Positions 22,701 through 33,921 of a stretch of DNA of 64,000 bases are shown here, one piece after another; position 1 is the stretch's first letter, and each line of letters starts with the position of its first letter. Location: the NCBI GenBank assembly GCA_004352715.1, contig SCFE01000037.1, positions 735,800 to 799,799 of the forward strand. The letters are read 5' to 3'. The notes beneath the pieces were generated by a model that was given only the letters and a program-made list of their open reading frames with translations, ran no database searches and was not told the origin of the DNA. The position numbers and the translations under genes are program-made. The stretch is from Hofstenia miamia. Lineage: Eukaryota; Xenacoelomorpha; Acoela.

Positions 22701-25416
22701 GCTGCCTGCTCAAACTCCAGTGTACCATTCTTCCCACCTTGTCATGCCTGAACTTATACTCATTCTGTGCCAACTTCTCACACCCCGCTATCAAATGATC
22801 TACTGTCTCCGTCTCTTTCTTACACAGCCTACACTTATGAAATTTCTTCTACTCTTCTGTCTATATGCTTCTTCACCAAATTTGTTCTTATTGCTTGCTC
22901 CTGTGCTGCCATTATCAGTGCTTCTGTTTCTCTTTTTAGTCCTATCTTTTTTAACCACTTTTTGCACTCTTCTCTGTCACACATTTGTGTGTTCCTCCAG
23001 TATTGTCCATGCATTGCCTTCTGCCTATACCTTTTTTGTCTCTCTGATTCTATCCTACTCTGGTATACCTTCATTCCTTAACTCTCAGTTCTTATCTTCC
23101 TTAAATCTTTAGTGATCTCTAGTAGGGATCCTCTAGGTTGTACTTCTACGTATTCTTTTAGCCCTAGTGCTTCTGCTTCTACAGTTTCCTCCACATTTAG
23201 CAGTCCTTTTCCCCCTTTATGTCTTGTCATGTAAAACCTATCAACACCTCCATTTAAGTTAAAAGCGCTCTCTGCTGCTAGTACCTTCCTTGTTTCCCTG
23301 TCTAGCTTCCTAAGTTCATTCTTGTACCATCTAACTATTCCTGCCGAATATCTCAACACTGGTATCGCCCATGTATTAATTACTTTTATACTATTTTGCC
23401 CATTCAATGCTGACTTCTGTAGTACATTCCTTACTCTCCTCTTTTATTCTTTCCTTAGCCTCATCTTCATTTCCTCATGATCTGTTCTGTCCTTCTCCAT
23501 TACTCCTAAGTACTAGTACCCCTCATTGACTTCCTCAATCTTATCCCCACTGCTCGCCCTCAAACCATCCCCATCCACACCCCTGCCTCTAGTCATTGTC
23601 ACTGTTGCACACTTTCCTAATCCAAACTCCAACCCTGAATCTCTGCTTGCCTTGTCCAATGTCTCCACTTGCTTCTGCAACATCTTCCTTGAATTATCAT
23701 ACATCTTCAGGTCATCCATTTACTATAGGTGACTCACTGCTCTACCATTCTTCTCCAGCTTATACCCTATACCTGTCTCCTTTAATTTTTCTGTGAGAGG
23801 GATTAAGCTAACTACAAACAGTAGTAGTGCTAAGCTGTCTCCCTGGAATATGCCTCGCCTAAACCTCAACCTGTGCCCGTCTATCTCAACCTGCCACTTT
23901 CCCATCTCCCTCTTTAGAAACTCAACCCATTTCTGTGAAACTCCATTGGCCTCTAGCGTCTTCAATACCCACATATGTGATATGCTGTCATNNNNNNNNN
24001 NNNNNNNNNNNNNNNNNNNNNNNNNNNNNNNNNNNNNNNNNNNNNNNNNNNNNNNNNNNNNNNNNNNNNNNNNNNNNNNNNNNNNNNNNNTCAATACCCA
24101 CATATGTGATATGCTGTCATATGCATTCCTGTAGTCTATCCATTGCTAAGTTTTTCTTCCTTCTTCTACAATTCTCCACTACTGCCTGGTCTATTAACAA
24201 CTGATCTTTGCACCCTCTCGTCTTTGTCCTGCATCCCTTTTGTTCCTCTGGTATCAACCTGTTCTGTTCTTAGTAACATGCCAGCCTACTTCAAATCACT
24301 GAAGTTAGCAATTTCCAAGTTGTTGGCAGACATGTTATTGGCCTGAAGTTGCTTGCCTCACTACCTTTCTTTGGGTCCTTCTGTATCAGAAATGTCCTTC
24401 CCACTACTATCCACTCTGGACACCCACTAGCCACACATTCCTCCAATGGTACTGCTAGTCTCTCATGAACACTTGTGAACTTCTTCAGCCAATACACATG
24501 TACCTCATCTCTGCCTGGCGCCTTCCAGTTCTTTATCTTCTTTAGAGCCTCCTTCAGCCTTGCCTGAATTCCTTCTGCATCTACTCGCTCTCTGGTCCCG
24601 CACTTCCCCATACATTCTCCCAGAACCTTACTGCGTCCTCACCTGCTCTAGCTGTAGCCTTTTCTCCTGCATCTAGTTCTTTGTAGAATCTTCCTTCTTG
24701 GGTCTTAAACTTCATATTGTCTCTTGCCTGCTTTGCCCTTGCCCTATATTTTCTCAGTTTCTCAGCTTCTGCAACTAACCTCTGGTTAAGCTCTTCTCTT
24801 GCAGTTTCTATAGTCATGCCCTTACCTACCCTGCACTGTCTTACTTGTCCTGATCTTCCTTATTTGCTGCCTAATCCTTGCCACTTTATTCTCAATTCTT
24901 CTCTCCCATGCTGGCTTTCTGTCTCCCTTGTCGTCTTTTCTTCTTTATGTCCATGCCTACATTCTTCAGCACCTCACATGGACCTGCATACACTAAGCTA
25001 TTTACTTCTGTGACAATCCTAGCATCTATCCTCTCCAGCACTTTATTGACCTTTGCTGTCTCTACTGCTAGCTTGCTTTTCTTTACTTCTCTTGGAACTG
25101 GCAACCTAGTTCTCTCACTTATTTCTTCCTTCATTTTTTCCTTTATTGCGGCTGCAGTTTCTGCGTCTACTGGTTCTGCTGCTTCCGCCACTTCTGTTAC
25201 AACGTCTATCACTTCATCTTCCGTTTGTTTAGCCTGTGTCAACTCTTTTTTTCCCCTGCTCTCATCCAAATGTAACTTTCGCACTTGTCCTGCAAGCCTC
25301 TGCTCTGTAACTTCTAATCCCGTTCCTTCTTTCTTCCATTCTTCCAACATTCTCTTCCTGTAACGCATCTCATCTGGCCTGCTTCTTTTGTAAAACTCCA
25401 GTGCTGTTCTGCTCAT
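22690..25416 (-). pseudogene. Dong/R4-like LINE, ORF with RT and CCHC domain
   Basis: A minus-strand frame starts at 25416 (MSRTALEFYKRSRPDE). It has a charged N-terminal region ending in TEVNSLVYAG (about 25010), RT motifs FRPITCLP (about 24350), RRGIFQGDSLALLLF (about 23850) and HLLYMDDLKM (about 23720, catalytic MDD), then EFGLGKCA and NTWAIPVLRYSAGIVRW (23370). At the 3' end is a CCHC knuckle CRLCKKETETVDHLIAGC near 22790. The order and wording fit the Dong/R4 group of restriction-like-endonuclease LINEs. Several frameshifts or stops and a gap (23992-24090) break it. The endonuclease tail is missing where the opposing LINE begins. The clade call rests on remembered motifs and the neighbouring TAA repeat. 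Confidence 0.75.
23961..24120. repeat. 30-bp duplication across an assembly gap
   Basis: The same 30 bases lie immediately left (to 23991) and right (from 24091) of a run of 99 N. This suggests the gap is artificial and the two contigs simply overlap. Confidence 0.85.
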
Positions 25417-25596
25417 CTGTCCATTTATGCCGTCCGTCGTCCATAGGTCTGTGTGGATCCTATACTACCACTTCTCGAGTTCACACTCCCGATTGTGGAG
25501 TCTGCCTGACCGAAGATTATTCGCACACCCTGACCATTTAAGGCCTGCCGGGGATTGAGGGCCTTTTCTTTTGTTGTCACTTTCATATTAGGAAAG

Positions 25597-25670
25597 GTTC
25601 GGGGCAGGGCTCGAACCCGGGTCTTCACGGTCCCAGTTTCGCGTTCTACCCCTTGGCCACTGGGGCCACT
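25597..25670 (-). other. tRNA-like sequence (SINE head or tRNA-derived 5' part of the LINE)
   Basis: The minus strand carries an A-box-like TGGCCAAGGGG, with CCCC/GGGG able to pair as a D-stem, and a B-box-like GGTTCGAGCCC about 40 bases downstream. The T-arm has 4 of 5 possible pairs, but no good 7-bp acceptor stem can be formed. It is therefore pol III promoter-like rather than a working tRNA. It lies between the Dong/R4-like ORF and the TAA repeat. Confidence 0.6.
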
Positions 25671-25671
25671 T

Positions 25672-25732
25672 ATTATTATAATTATTATAATAATAATAAT
25701 TATTATTATTATTATTATTTATATTATTATAT
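25672..25732. repeat. (TTA/TAA)n microsatellite
   Basis: Imperfect TTA/TAA repeats border the 5' side of the Dong/R4-like element. Dong elements are known to insert in TAA repeats. Confidence 0.9.
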
Positions 25733-26128
25733 TTTTATTAAGGACAACTACATAACTGCATGAATATATTTTTCGCAGTGAAACTTCTTGTATATTCTAT
25801 TAATGAATTTTAGTGAATCCTAAGTGGTTTAGGTCTTCGCATCTAAAAAATAAGTGCACTTTAATAAGTGAAATATGTGTATTTTTGACTAAATTAATAG
25901 TGCACTTATTAAGTGTATCAACTACACTTATTTTTGCATTTTTTTCTTTTGTAAAAAACTATAAAATTTGAGAACTTCAATCAAAGGAATTTCAATACCA
26001 TGAAGTTTCAATTTTGCGACCGGCAGGAAATCACTTTAAATTGCATTAATTTTTGTAATGTCTCCAGCAATGAAGTCTTCTAATAATTCAATGGCTGACT
26101 ACTATTTTACCAATATGAAGTACTGATA
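25733..26128. other. Non-coding, includes a hairpin-forming segment
   Basis: 25843-25942 has inverted AAAATAAGTG...CACTTATT arms, with AATAAGTG words repeated, possibly a decayed MITE. Nothing else was seen. Confidence 0.45.
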
Positions 26129-28713
26129 CAGGGTATCCGCGCATTTCAAATTATCAAGTTCCAGGTAGTTCCAGGCCGAACTGAGATCAATTTCCAGGCA
26201 GTAGTATGGTGACCACACACCTTAAATTTTAAATTTCCAGCCATTTCCAGACTATAGTTAAAGCAAATTACTACATTTGATGAAATCTCGCAAACGAGTA
26301 AATCATTTGTTTATCAAACAGATATAACCATGCAATACATAAGCAGTATGTTAATCACCCTTTCGACATGTTAAAAATTAGAGAAACATGTTTGGTTTTT
26401 GCACATTATATGCACGTGCAAAGGACTAATTTGTAGAGTTGATTTCAAAAAAACAAAATGAGGTATATACAGTGTTGCTACAGATGAATATATCTAATAC
26501 AATAGTTGGCAAACCACTCAAATCAATGATTTGTAAATCATTATAGTATCTATTTGTATTTAAACAACATTTTTATTAGAGAACCGCCAATGTTATTGAA
26601 GTAGACAAAAGGGTGGAACATTTTTACATTGAGTTTGCTGAAATGGAGTAGAAAAGAACTAACCATTGGGTCAGTTTTACTAGTAAAATTTATTGTCCAA
26701 AAAGTTAATGATTCTTTTTCTAGGTTGCAAAATTAGATGTGGTAGTTCAGATTTACATTTCATCTAACTAAATATTTAGTAGATAATTGCTACATATAGT
26801 AGTGCCGAAAAATGATTTTTTNNNNNNNNNNNNNNNNNNNNNGTCCAAAAAGTTAATGATTCTTTTTCTAGGTTGCAAAATTAGATGTGGTAGTTCAGAT
26901 TTACATTTCATCTAACTAAATATTTAGTAGATAATTGCTACATATAGTAGTGCCGAAAAATGATTTTTTACTATAAATACAATTTTTTGCTGAATTCGGC
27001 GCAGAACACTGTAAAATTTTTAATAACATGCTTGATATTTTTGAAGAGAAAATGTTTGGAAACATCATACTGGTGCGTAAATACAGGTTAGGGGTAGTAC
27101 TATTACTTAACTATATATTTCCATAGCGTAATGACACGATTTTATACTTTTATAAATAGAAAATTACACCGTTTTCAATGTATGCACAAAAACTTCCCCA
27201 CCAAACTCAAAATTGAATAGAAAAAATATGTCAAGTTTTTGATTTGCAATTTTGTAATAGACCACAATGCAAATTAAAATGACATGAAAAATCATGAAAA
27301 TTTACTGTAGATTTCTAGTTCTAGATGTGATGGCAGCAATTTTTGTACAATTTTTATTCCCCATTCACAACATATGTGGCTTTGTTAGCATTAATTTTGG
27401 AATTAATATTTAACCAGTGATTTTTAAATAAGGTACACGCTTCTTTAAATGACTATTGAAATACGTATTGTACACATTTGAAAATCTTACGTCAAATAAT
27501 TTTCCTATAATAATATCACAATTTGTGCTCCAGATTTTCATTGGGCTACTTGTAATGAAGAACAAGATTGAACAATTTAATTAGACTTTTCCTTTTAGAA
27601 TACTATCATAGTAAAGTTCATACAAGAAATACAAAACATTTTACATATTTTGGAACAAATGTTTCAAGGCCTTCAAATTCTTCCCATTCTCAATGCTTAT
27701 GCGAATCAAAATTTCTAAAGACCAGCTAATTCTCTTTCTTTAGATAGACTACTAATGTCGAACACATAGTTAGAGTTAACTGCTCGCCAAATGCTGGGAA
27801 CGAAGATTTCGAGCAAAAGCTGCATCCCCAAGGGGTCTCGATTTCGTGGGGAAAAAGTAAATGAACAACAACACCCTTTTCTCTTAGGGAATATTATTTT
27901 TAGTGCGTAAGTTATGGCAGTTTAAACTGACTTTAAAGAAAATATCAGTTTCAAAAAAATCCTGCAACATTTATAAATAGCAAAATCAGGTAAATATAGA
28001 GTGATTAGAAGCAATACAAGAAATAAAAAATTTGCACTAATACTGCATCGACAAGTATATTATCTGTTGTTGGGTTACAAAATTATACACTTTCAAGCAA
28101 TTATTAGGATGTTTTTTTAGTGATGCATTTTAATGGGAAAATTAGGAAAAACTTCAAATCGAATGGTGGGGGAACTTCTTAAACTTTAAAATTGAATTCC
28201 TACTTCTGACATGTTTTAATAACCATTTCTCGTACTATGCTCCCACGTAAAATATATTTCTTGAGAAATTATAAAGTCTACCCCTGGCGCTTCTTTAGGA
28301 AGATGGCAAATCTATACAGAATTTGTGGGGGACAATTATTTTTAAATCTCCGTGCTTTTGATAAGCGTACTTCAAGAAATGTGTCTATTGGGAATAGTGC
28401 AAATGGTAGAATTGGAAAAGGCCAATTTCCAGCTATTGTAAAGGTGATGAAGGAAAAGCCACGTGAAAATATCTATATAATAGTTTGTGATATCCAGGTG
28501 TGCTTAGCAAGATGGCTAGATAATGGAGCTGCAATTTCTTCATCAGGAACCTATTCCTAACATTACTTGTTAGTTCAGTGACAACCTTATTGGAACATTG
28601 GTACATTTACAAAAGACAATGAAAAATTGAATTTCCAGGCAGTTCCAGGTACTAAAGGCAGCAACTTTGAACTTCCATGCAGTTCCAGATTTCCCTGCAG
28701 CGCGGACACCCTG
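26129..28713. mobile_element. hAT-like element with CAGGGTRTCCGCGC termini
   Basis: The left end CAGGGTATCCGCGC (26129) is inverted at the right end as GCGCGGACACCCTG (to 28713), 13 of 14 matching. TTCCAGG words cluster just inside both ends (26155-26260 and 28632-28695), as in hAT subterminal binding sites. No matching 8-bp target duplication is visible. The 2.58-kb interior has no recognisable transposase. A 107-codon plus-strand frame (28237-28560) is the only sizeable one and is unknown to me. Confidence 0.6.
26695..26969. repeat. 127-bp direct duplication flanking a 21-N gap
   Basis: 26695-26821 and 26843-26969 look identical, consistent with overlapping contig ends left unmerged. Confidence 0.85.
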
Positions 28714-29252
28714 TAATAATTTTGCAATTGCGCACCTATTTTAGGAAGTAACGAAATATATTTGATATGGAATTTGGTTCTGTCTGACGAATAGAATATT
28801 TTCTCTACAGAAATTTAATAATGTATTTTCGATATACTTGTTTAATTTAATTTAGAATTTATCTATTATGCTTGATATTGTTGATATATCAAATGAAATA
28901 GTCGAATGTCGCCTTAAATCTGGAACTGCTTTTGAAAGTTGTAAATATTTGTACAAGCACAAAGAGAGCTGCTGTGATATAAATAAATGGAAAATCCCTG
29001 TGAATGAAAATATACTTTACGGGATGCATGTGGGCTGTGATAAAAGCCTTTTAAAAATTCGGGCCTCTGGGTGGGCTGCAATTATAGATTTAGGCTAACT
29101 CCGATGCACAATGCAATCTTGTAGGTATTATTTAATAATGCTTTAATATTATATGCACTGCTAAATCTTGCCAAGCATAGATAAATGTCTATAGCGTATC
29201 TATTATAATAAATAATCCTCAGCGTATCTATAAATTGAAAAAAGGTGTCACA

Positions 29253-29288
<36 letters not shown>

Positions 29289-29424
29289 NNNNNNNNNNNN
29301 NNNNNNNNNNNNNNNNNNNNNNNNNNNNNNNNNNNNNNNNNNNNNNNNNNNNNNNNNNNNNNNNNNNNNNNNNNNNNNNNNNNNNNNNNNNNNNNNNNNN
29401 NNNNNNNNNNNNNNNNNNNNNNNN

Positions 29425-29456
<32 letters not shown>

Positions 29457-29774
29457 TTACATAATTTAAAATATCTGGATGACAGTGAGAAACAAATACA
29501 ATAACCAAAGTATTTTACATTCACATAAAATATAATAAATATAGTAAATAGTGTAGTCAAATATATTTTGCAAAAATAGATTTGCACTCTTTCCAAAATT
29601 TAACTACAGTTCAAAATCGATCCTAAATTATATAAAAGTGTAATACACAGAAATAAGCTTGAACATCACAATAAAAAACAACTACTATAAAACGTATAAT
29701 TAAATGTTTGGACAAATCCCTACTTGTATTTTATAGTACAACTAAAACAAAATTGCAAAACACAAAATGAAAAA
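28714..29774. other. Non-coding, with an (AT)n tract and gap
   Basis: (AT)n at 29258-29288 and 29425-29453 borders a run of 136 N. A 76-codon frame at 28868-29098 is unrecognised. The remainder is probably the 3' flank of the zinc-finger gene. Confidence 0.5.
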
Positions 29775-30779
29775 TCATGATCTTGTATCATGTTTTTTGG
29801 AATGAGCCTTTAATTCCCCATACGTTACACAAGAGAACGGACATTCACTACATTGATGAGGCTTTTCACCAATATGCCGTCTGAAGTGTACATTGAAATC
29901 AGTTTTATCAGTGCAGGTATAAGGGCAAAGTTCACAGCGAAAGCACTCTTCTTCAACCCTTTTCTCCTTCTTAACGTGTACTATAAGACTTTTGAAGCAC
30001 ACGTTACACTTGAAAGGCCTTTCATTTTCATGGACCTTAATATGAAGAGCGAGACATCTACTATCGGAAGTTTTGTAACCGCATAAATCACACTCGAAAG
30101 GTGTTTGGCTTATATGTGTTTTCATGTGTCGTTTCAAATTAACACTTTTGCAGGTATGAAACGAACAAATGTTGCATTGATGCGATTTCTTGAACATTGT
30201 TTGCTTAGGACGCGATGAGTTGGTTTGGTTAGGTCGTTTATCGTTTTTGTCTTGTCCATGAACCCTTCTAATGTGTTTTTTAAGATTAGGACCTTGAGTG
30301 CTACGATAGGGACAATGAGAGCATTTAAAAGGCTTATCATCCGTATGAGTTTTAATATGCAAAGCAAGATTGTCTCCTCTAAAAAATGTAAGTTGACAAA
30401 TTTCACATTTAAATAATTTTTTGCCATTGTGCATAAATCTATGTCGTGTCAAATTACTACTAGTAGCAAATTTTGTATGGCAAATATTGCATACAAAATT
30501 CTTCTCACGATTATGTGTATGCATGTGCCGACGAAGACGAAAGTGGTTACTAAAATTTTTCGAACATACATCACATTGATATGATGTGGTAACAACATCT
30601 TCATTATCACGTTTAATATTTTCCAAAACGACCTCATCAGCATTAACAGTTCCTGCGATATCAGTTGTCGACTCTCCCGAAGGGGTGATTAATACTTCAA
30701 GATTGGCGCCTGTATGCATGTCTTCATGGACGGGAACAACGAAGAACTCTTGCCCATTGCAATTTATTGCACCCGCCAT
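29775..30779 (-). CDS. C2H2 zinc-finger protein, probable transcription factor
   Basis: Intact single-exon frame of 334 residues. An acidic N-terminal region of about 66 residues precedes eight canonical C2H2 fingers, starting near residues 67, 95, 123, 151, 200, 228, 280 and 308. A degenerate finger lies at about 256-273, which keeps CNVC but has lost the second histidine. Linkers are TGEKP-like (HTDDKPF, HIGEKPH, HENERPF), and a basic linker (residues 176-199) separates fingers four and five. It is expected to bind DNA in the nucleus. The start is supported by a favourable context (caaATGG) and by length; no in-frame upstream ATG is evident. The absence of stops amid decayed sequence argues for selection. 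The finger order does not let me name an orthologue. A recent retrocopy is possible, but no poly(A) tail or flanking repeat supports that. Confidence 0.85.
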   Translation of the reverse strand: MAGAINCNGQEFFVVPVHEDMHTGANLEVLITPSGESTTDIAGTVNADEVVLENIKRDNEDVVTTSYQCDVCSKNFSNHFRLRRHMHTHNREKNFVCNICHTKFATSSNLTRHRFMHNGKKLFKCEICQLTFFRGDNLALHIKTHTDDKPFKCSHCPYRSTQGPNLKKHIRRVHGQDKNDKRPNQTNSSRPKQTMFKKSHQCNICSFHTCKSVNLKRHMKTHISQTPFECDLCGYKTSDSRCLALHIKVHENERPFKCNVCFKSLIVHVKKEKRVEEECFRCELCPYTCTDKTDFNVHFRRHIGEKPHQCSECPFSCVTYGELKAHSKKHDTRS

Positions 30780-31847
30780 TTGACAGACTAAATCAGTACT
30801 GAAGTAAATAAAAAAAAGCTCTTATTATATAACATGGTTATTATGTTGCGTTAACAGGCATCTCGGATGCATAAAATACAATACATATCATATGCGTCAC
30901 TTATGGTCTAATTATTCTAATAACATGTATTTTTGACGCTTTCAAAATACTGATTGTTTTCAATGATAATGAAATAATGACACTTTTTATGATCTTATTC
31001 TTAGCTTTATTTCAACACTAATTATCGCTTCTAGTCTTCATAACACATTATGCAATAAATTACCGGCACCTCCTCCCGTACGAATTAAGTAATTATTTTT
31101 GGAGACATAAGAGCTAGAAACAAGGTAATGGAATAGGAAATTGATATTTCCATTATAGAATAAAAATTAGGTAACTTAATGATCACCTTCCTGACATCGG
31201 ATCCAGATTATTCAAAACTTCAACCATTATTATCAAATGCTGTTTCCCATTCTTATAAAACATCATTTACTTAACTCTAATCAAACTAGGAGTGACAAAG
31301 CACAAGGCCGATATCAAATGACTAAACATTTACAAAAGCAATGGCGAGTTATTTCTTAAAGCAATTTTTGTTAACTATTAGATAGAATTTTGAAAATTTG
31401 TTCAAGTATTGCGTTGATACGCTCAAAATTTGATGAAAAAATAATTAAATTATTTGCCCAAATATCTTACCAATGCTGTATGTTGCTGCTTACTTTAAAT
31501 ATGCAAATCAGTAAAAAATGTTAACTCTACATTGATAAAAGTTAGAAATATATGGAATACAAAAGAAAAGATTCAATACATGTATTGCATAACATATTTC
31601 CTTTGAAATATGATTTAACTAAACGTATATATACATGAAAATAAGCAAATTTATACATTTTTACAATTACAAATGTTTAACATTGTCCCGATTTTAGAAA
31701 TATTAAATAATATATAGTAAAATCATTCTAATTAGCAATTCATCATATTCTCAATTGGTCAATCACTTAATAGATTTCAGTAATTATAAAAATAACCTAT
31801 ATATATATATATATATATTATAACAAGGGTAATATAATCTTATTGTA
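30780..31847. other. 5' flank of the zinc-finger gene, non-coding
   Basis: No coding sequence was recognised. Any promoter of the zinc-finger gene would lie in the first few hundred bases. An (AT)n tract lies at 31798-31818. Confidence 0.5.
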
Positions 31848-32211
31848 CAATGGGGAATTTTCAGTAAAATTTAAATGTAAATATTTTTAGCTAAAAATGT
31901 TCAATTTAGTTTAAATTCTTTGAAAATGAAGCGACCATTAAAAAATATTTGCTAATTTTTGCAGAATTCACTGTCTCTTTCGTGTTCAGATGATGTCACT
32001 ACCTTTAGATTTTCCAGAATTTCATCTTACAAAGTAATAGTTTTATGATTTAAAAGGTAGTGACATCATCTGAGCAAGAAAGAGACAGTGATTTCTGAAA
32101 AATTTAGCAAATATTTTTTTATTGGTTTTTTTATTTTAAGGAATTTATACTAAGTTAAACATTTTTAGCTAAAAGTATTCAAATTTAAATTTTAGTGGAA
32201 ATCCCCCATTG
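31848..32211. mobile_element. Long-palindrome MITE (364 bp), TA-flanked
   Basis: The whole element folds on itself: arms of ~165 bases are inverted copies around a centre near 32030. The outer ends are CAATGGGG and CCCCATTG, each flanked by TA (31846-31847 and 32212-32213), as in Tc1/mariner-type MITEs. Conservation is highest in the inner arms (CAGATGATGTCACTACCTTT and its complement, with CACTGTCTCTTTC beside it) and lower near the tips. Confidence 0.85.
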
Positions 32212-32399
32212 TAAAGTGGAGTTCAATTTACCCAAAATTGAAATGATGTTTTTTCAGATTCTTTTCTTTTAAAGAGCTTAGCAAATTATAACACTATTCA
32301 AAATTCTTAAGAGTCAAGCAAATTTATTGCTTAGCAAAATAAACAAACAAACTACTATACATGTATATTTACAAAATTAAAAATATGCACACTTACTTA

Positions 32400-33640
32400 A
32401 AGGGCGTAAATTTCAAATGTCAAATGAAATCTATCCATGTACGTAATTTGTTTGATAATTCAAATAGTGATTGTTTGGATAATAAATGTATTTAATTTTT
32501 CTTCTGAAATAATAATAATTTTGTTCCTTTTTTATTTTGAGATTTAATTCATTCCATAATCAAGAAGCTTTAAATGAAAATGAATCTGGATGATTAATAC
32601 TACTATGCAAATTGTAGTTTCTATAACTGGGTGATATAATTGCTTAGAAAGTGCATAGATTTTAAATTGTGTACATTCTTGTGTATCATACAAAGAGTTT
32701 GATATTTGATAAAGTACAATGGTGCAAGAACATTGTCATCTTTAATAAAAGTGCGCACTGATTTGTCTTATTAATATGATTTAGAGTTCTTATTGCCCAA
32801 TTGAATATTTTTGCTAGTGATGATTGATTATTTAATGTGATATTTTCAAATAAATAACAACAATAAAATGGTTTGCTTAATTTCATTCTCCTACTTTAAT
32901 TTTGATATTAGAATTTTTTGGTATTGCTTTTGTGTGAAAATAATAAATAGTGTTTTATCAGGATTAACTTTTAACTTGTTTCTATTAAAATACCTAATAA
33001 GATTTTCAATATCTTTTGTTAAAAGCTTAGTTGCATCATATGGAGTTTTTGCTTCTTTTAATGTACATGTATCATCCACATATTGATAGATTGTTCCATT
33101 TTTTAAATTATTTGATATGTCATTGACATACAGTGCAAATAAAACTGCCATAATACTGTTCCTTGATGAACATCTAGATTAATAGTAATAAAATCAGAAT
33201 AAGTGTTTTTAATTTTTACCCATTTTCTTCTGTTACTTAAGAAATTCATAATGAGATTTTTAGCAATTTTACTGAAACCTTAATTTTCTAATTTGCTTTC
33301 AAAAATATTAAAATTCATTGAATTAAAAGCCAACCAATTGTTCTGTAATAGATAATATTATGTCAGTTGTACTATACTTAGGCCTAAATCCAAATTGGTT
33401 ATCTGATAGAATACTATTGTCATTGAGAAAAGTGTAAATTTGCTTAGCTAAGAGCTTCTCAAAGATTTTAGAAAACTGATATGTGATACTGATGGGTTGA
33501 TAATTGTTTGGGTTTGAAGGATCTCCTTTTTTATAAACAGGTGAGATATCAGAATTGTTTAAGATAATAGGGAAGTTATTCTTGATAATGCATTGATTAA
33601 ATGCTACAAGAAAATATTGTCCAAAAATGCAAAATAATTT
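32400..33640 (-). pseudogene. Second LINE family, reverse transcriptase remnant
   Basis: The minus strand shows FPIILNNSDISPVYKKGDPS followed by NPNNYQPISI (near 33490-33570), then FSKIFEKLLAKQIYTFLNDN and FGFRPKYSTTDIILSITEQL. After a frameshifted stretch comes VLFALYVNDI and TIYQYVDDTCTL (catalytic YVDD near 33070), then NKLKVNPDKT. C-terminal fragments (NWAIRTLNHINKTNQCALL) extend to about 32.4 kb. The region around the second catalytic Asp motif (F(D)xxKAFD) is degraded. This differs from the family at 12.1/21.7 kb. It is inactive. Confidence 0.8.
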
Positions 33641-33921
33641 TTAATTACCCAGTATGGCAAATTGCTAGTCACATGATTTATTACTATCAAGATTTTTTAC
33701 CATTTGTTTCAAACCATAGTATGATATTAAGCTAATTAATTCAGAGTCATGTGGTTGATTAACCATGGGACTTGATTTGGCATTAATTACCTTGATTTTA
33801 CTGGGGCTACATCATTTAATGCATGAGTGACTTCAGAAATTATGAATTTAAGCATGGCTTTGCCATTATTGAATGTATAGATGATTTTGAACAGAATGTT
33901 TTGGCAAACTTATAAAAATAT

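Noticed and set aside
22835-25363. Plus-strand frames with Ser/Leu/Cys-rich products in 22.7-25.4 kb
   Set aside because: Antisense shadows of the Dong/R4-like element, whose minus-strand frames carry the RT motifs.
25597-25670. Functional tRNA gene
   Set aside because: Pol III-like boxes exist, but the acceptor stem does not pair and it adjoins a LINE; called tRNA-like only.
29235-29508. Tyr-Ile repeat open frames at 29.2-29.5 kb (also near 9.5 kb)
   Set aside because: Translation of (AT)n microsatellites around gaps.
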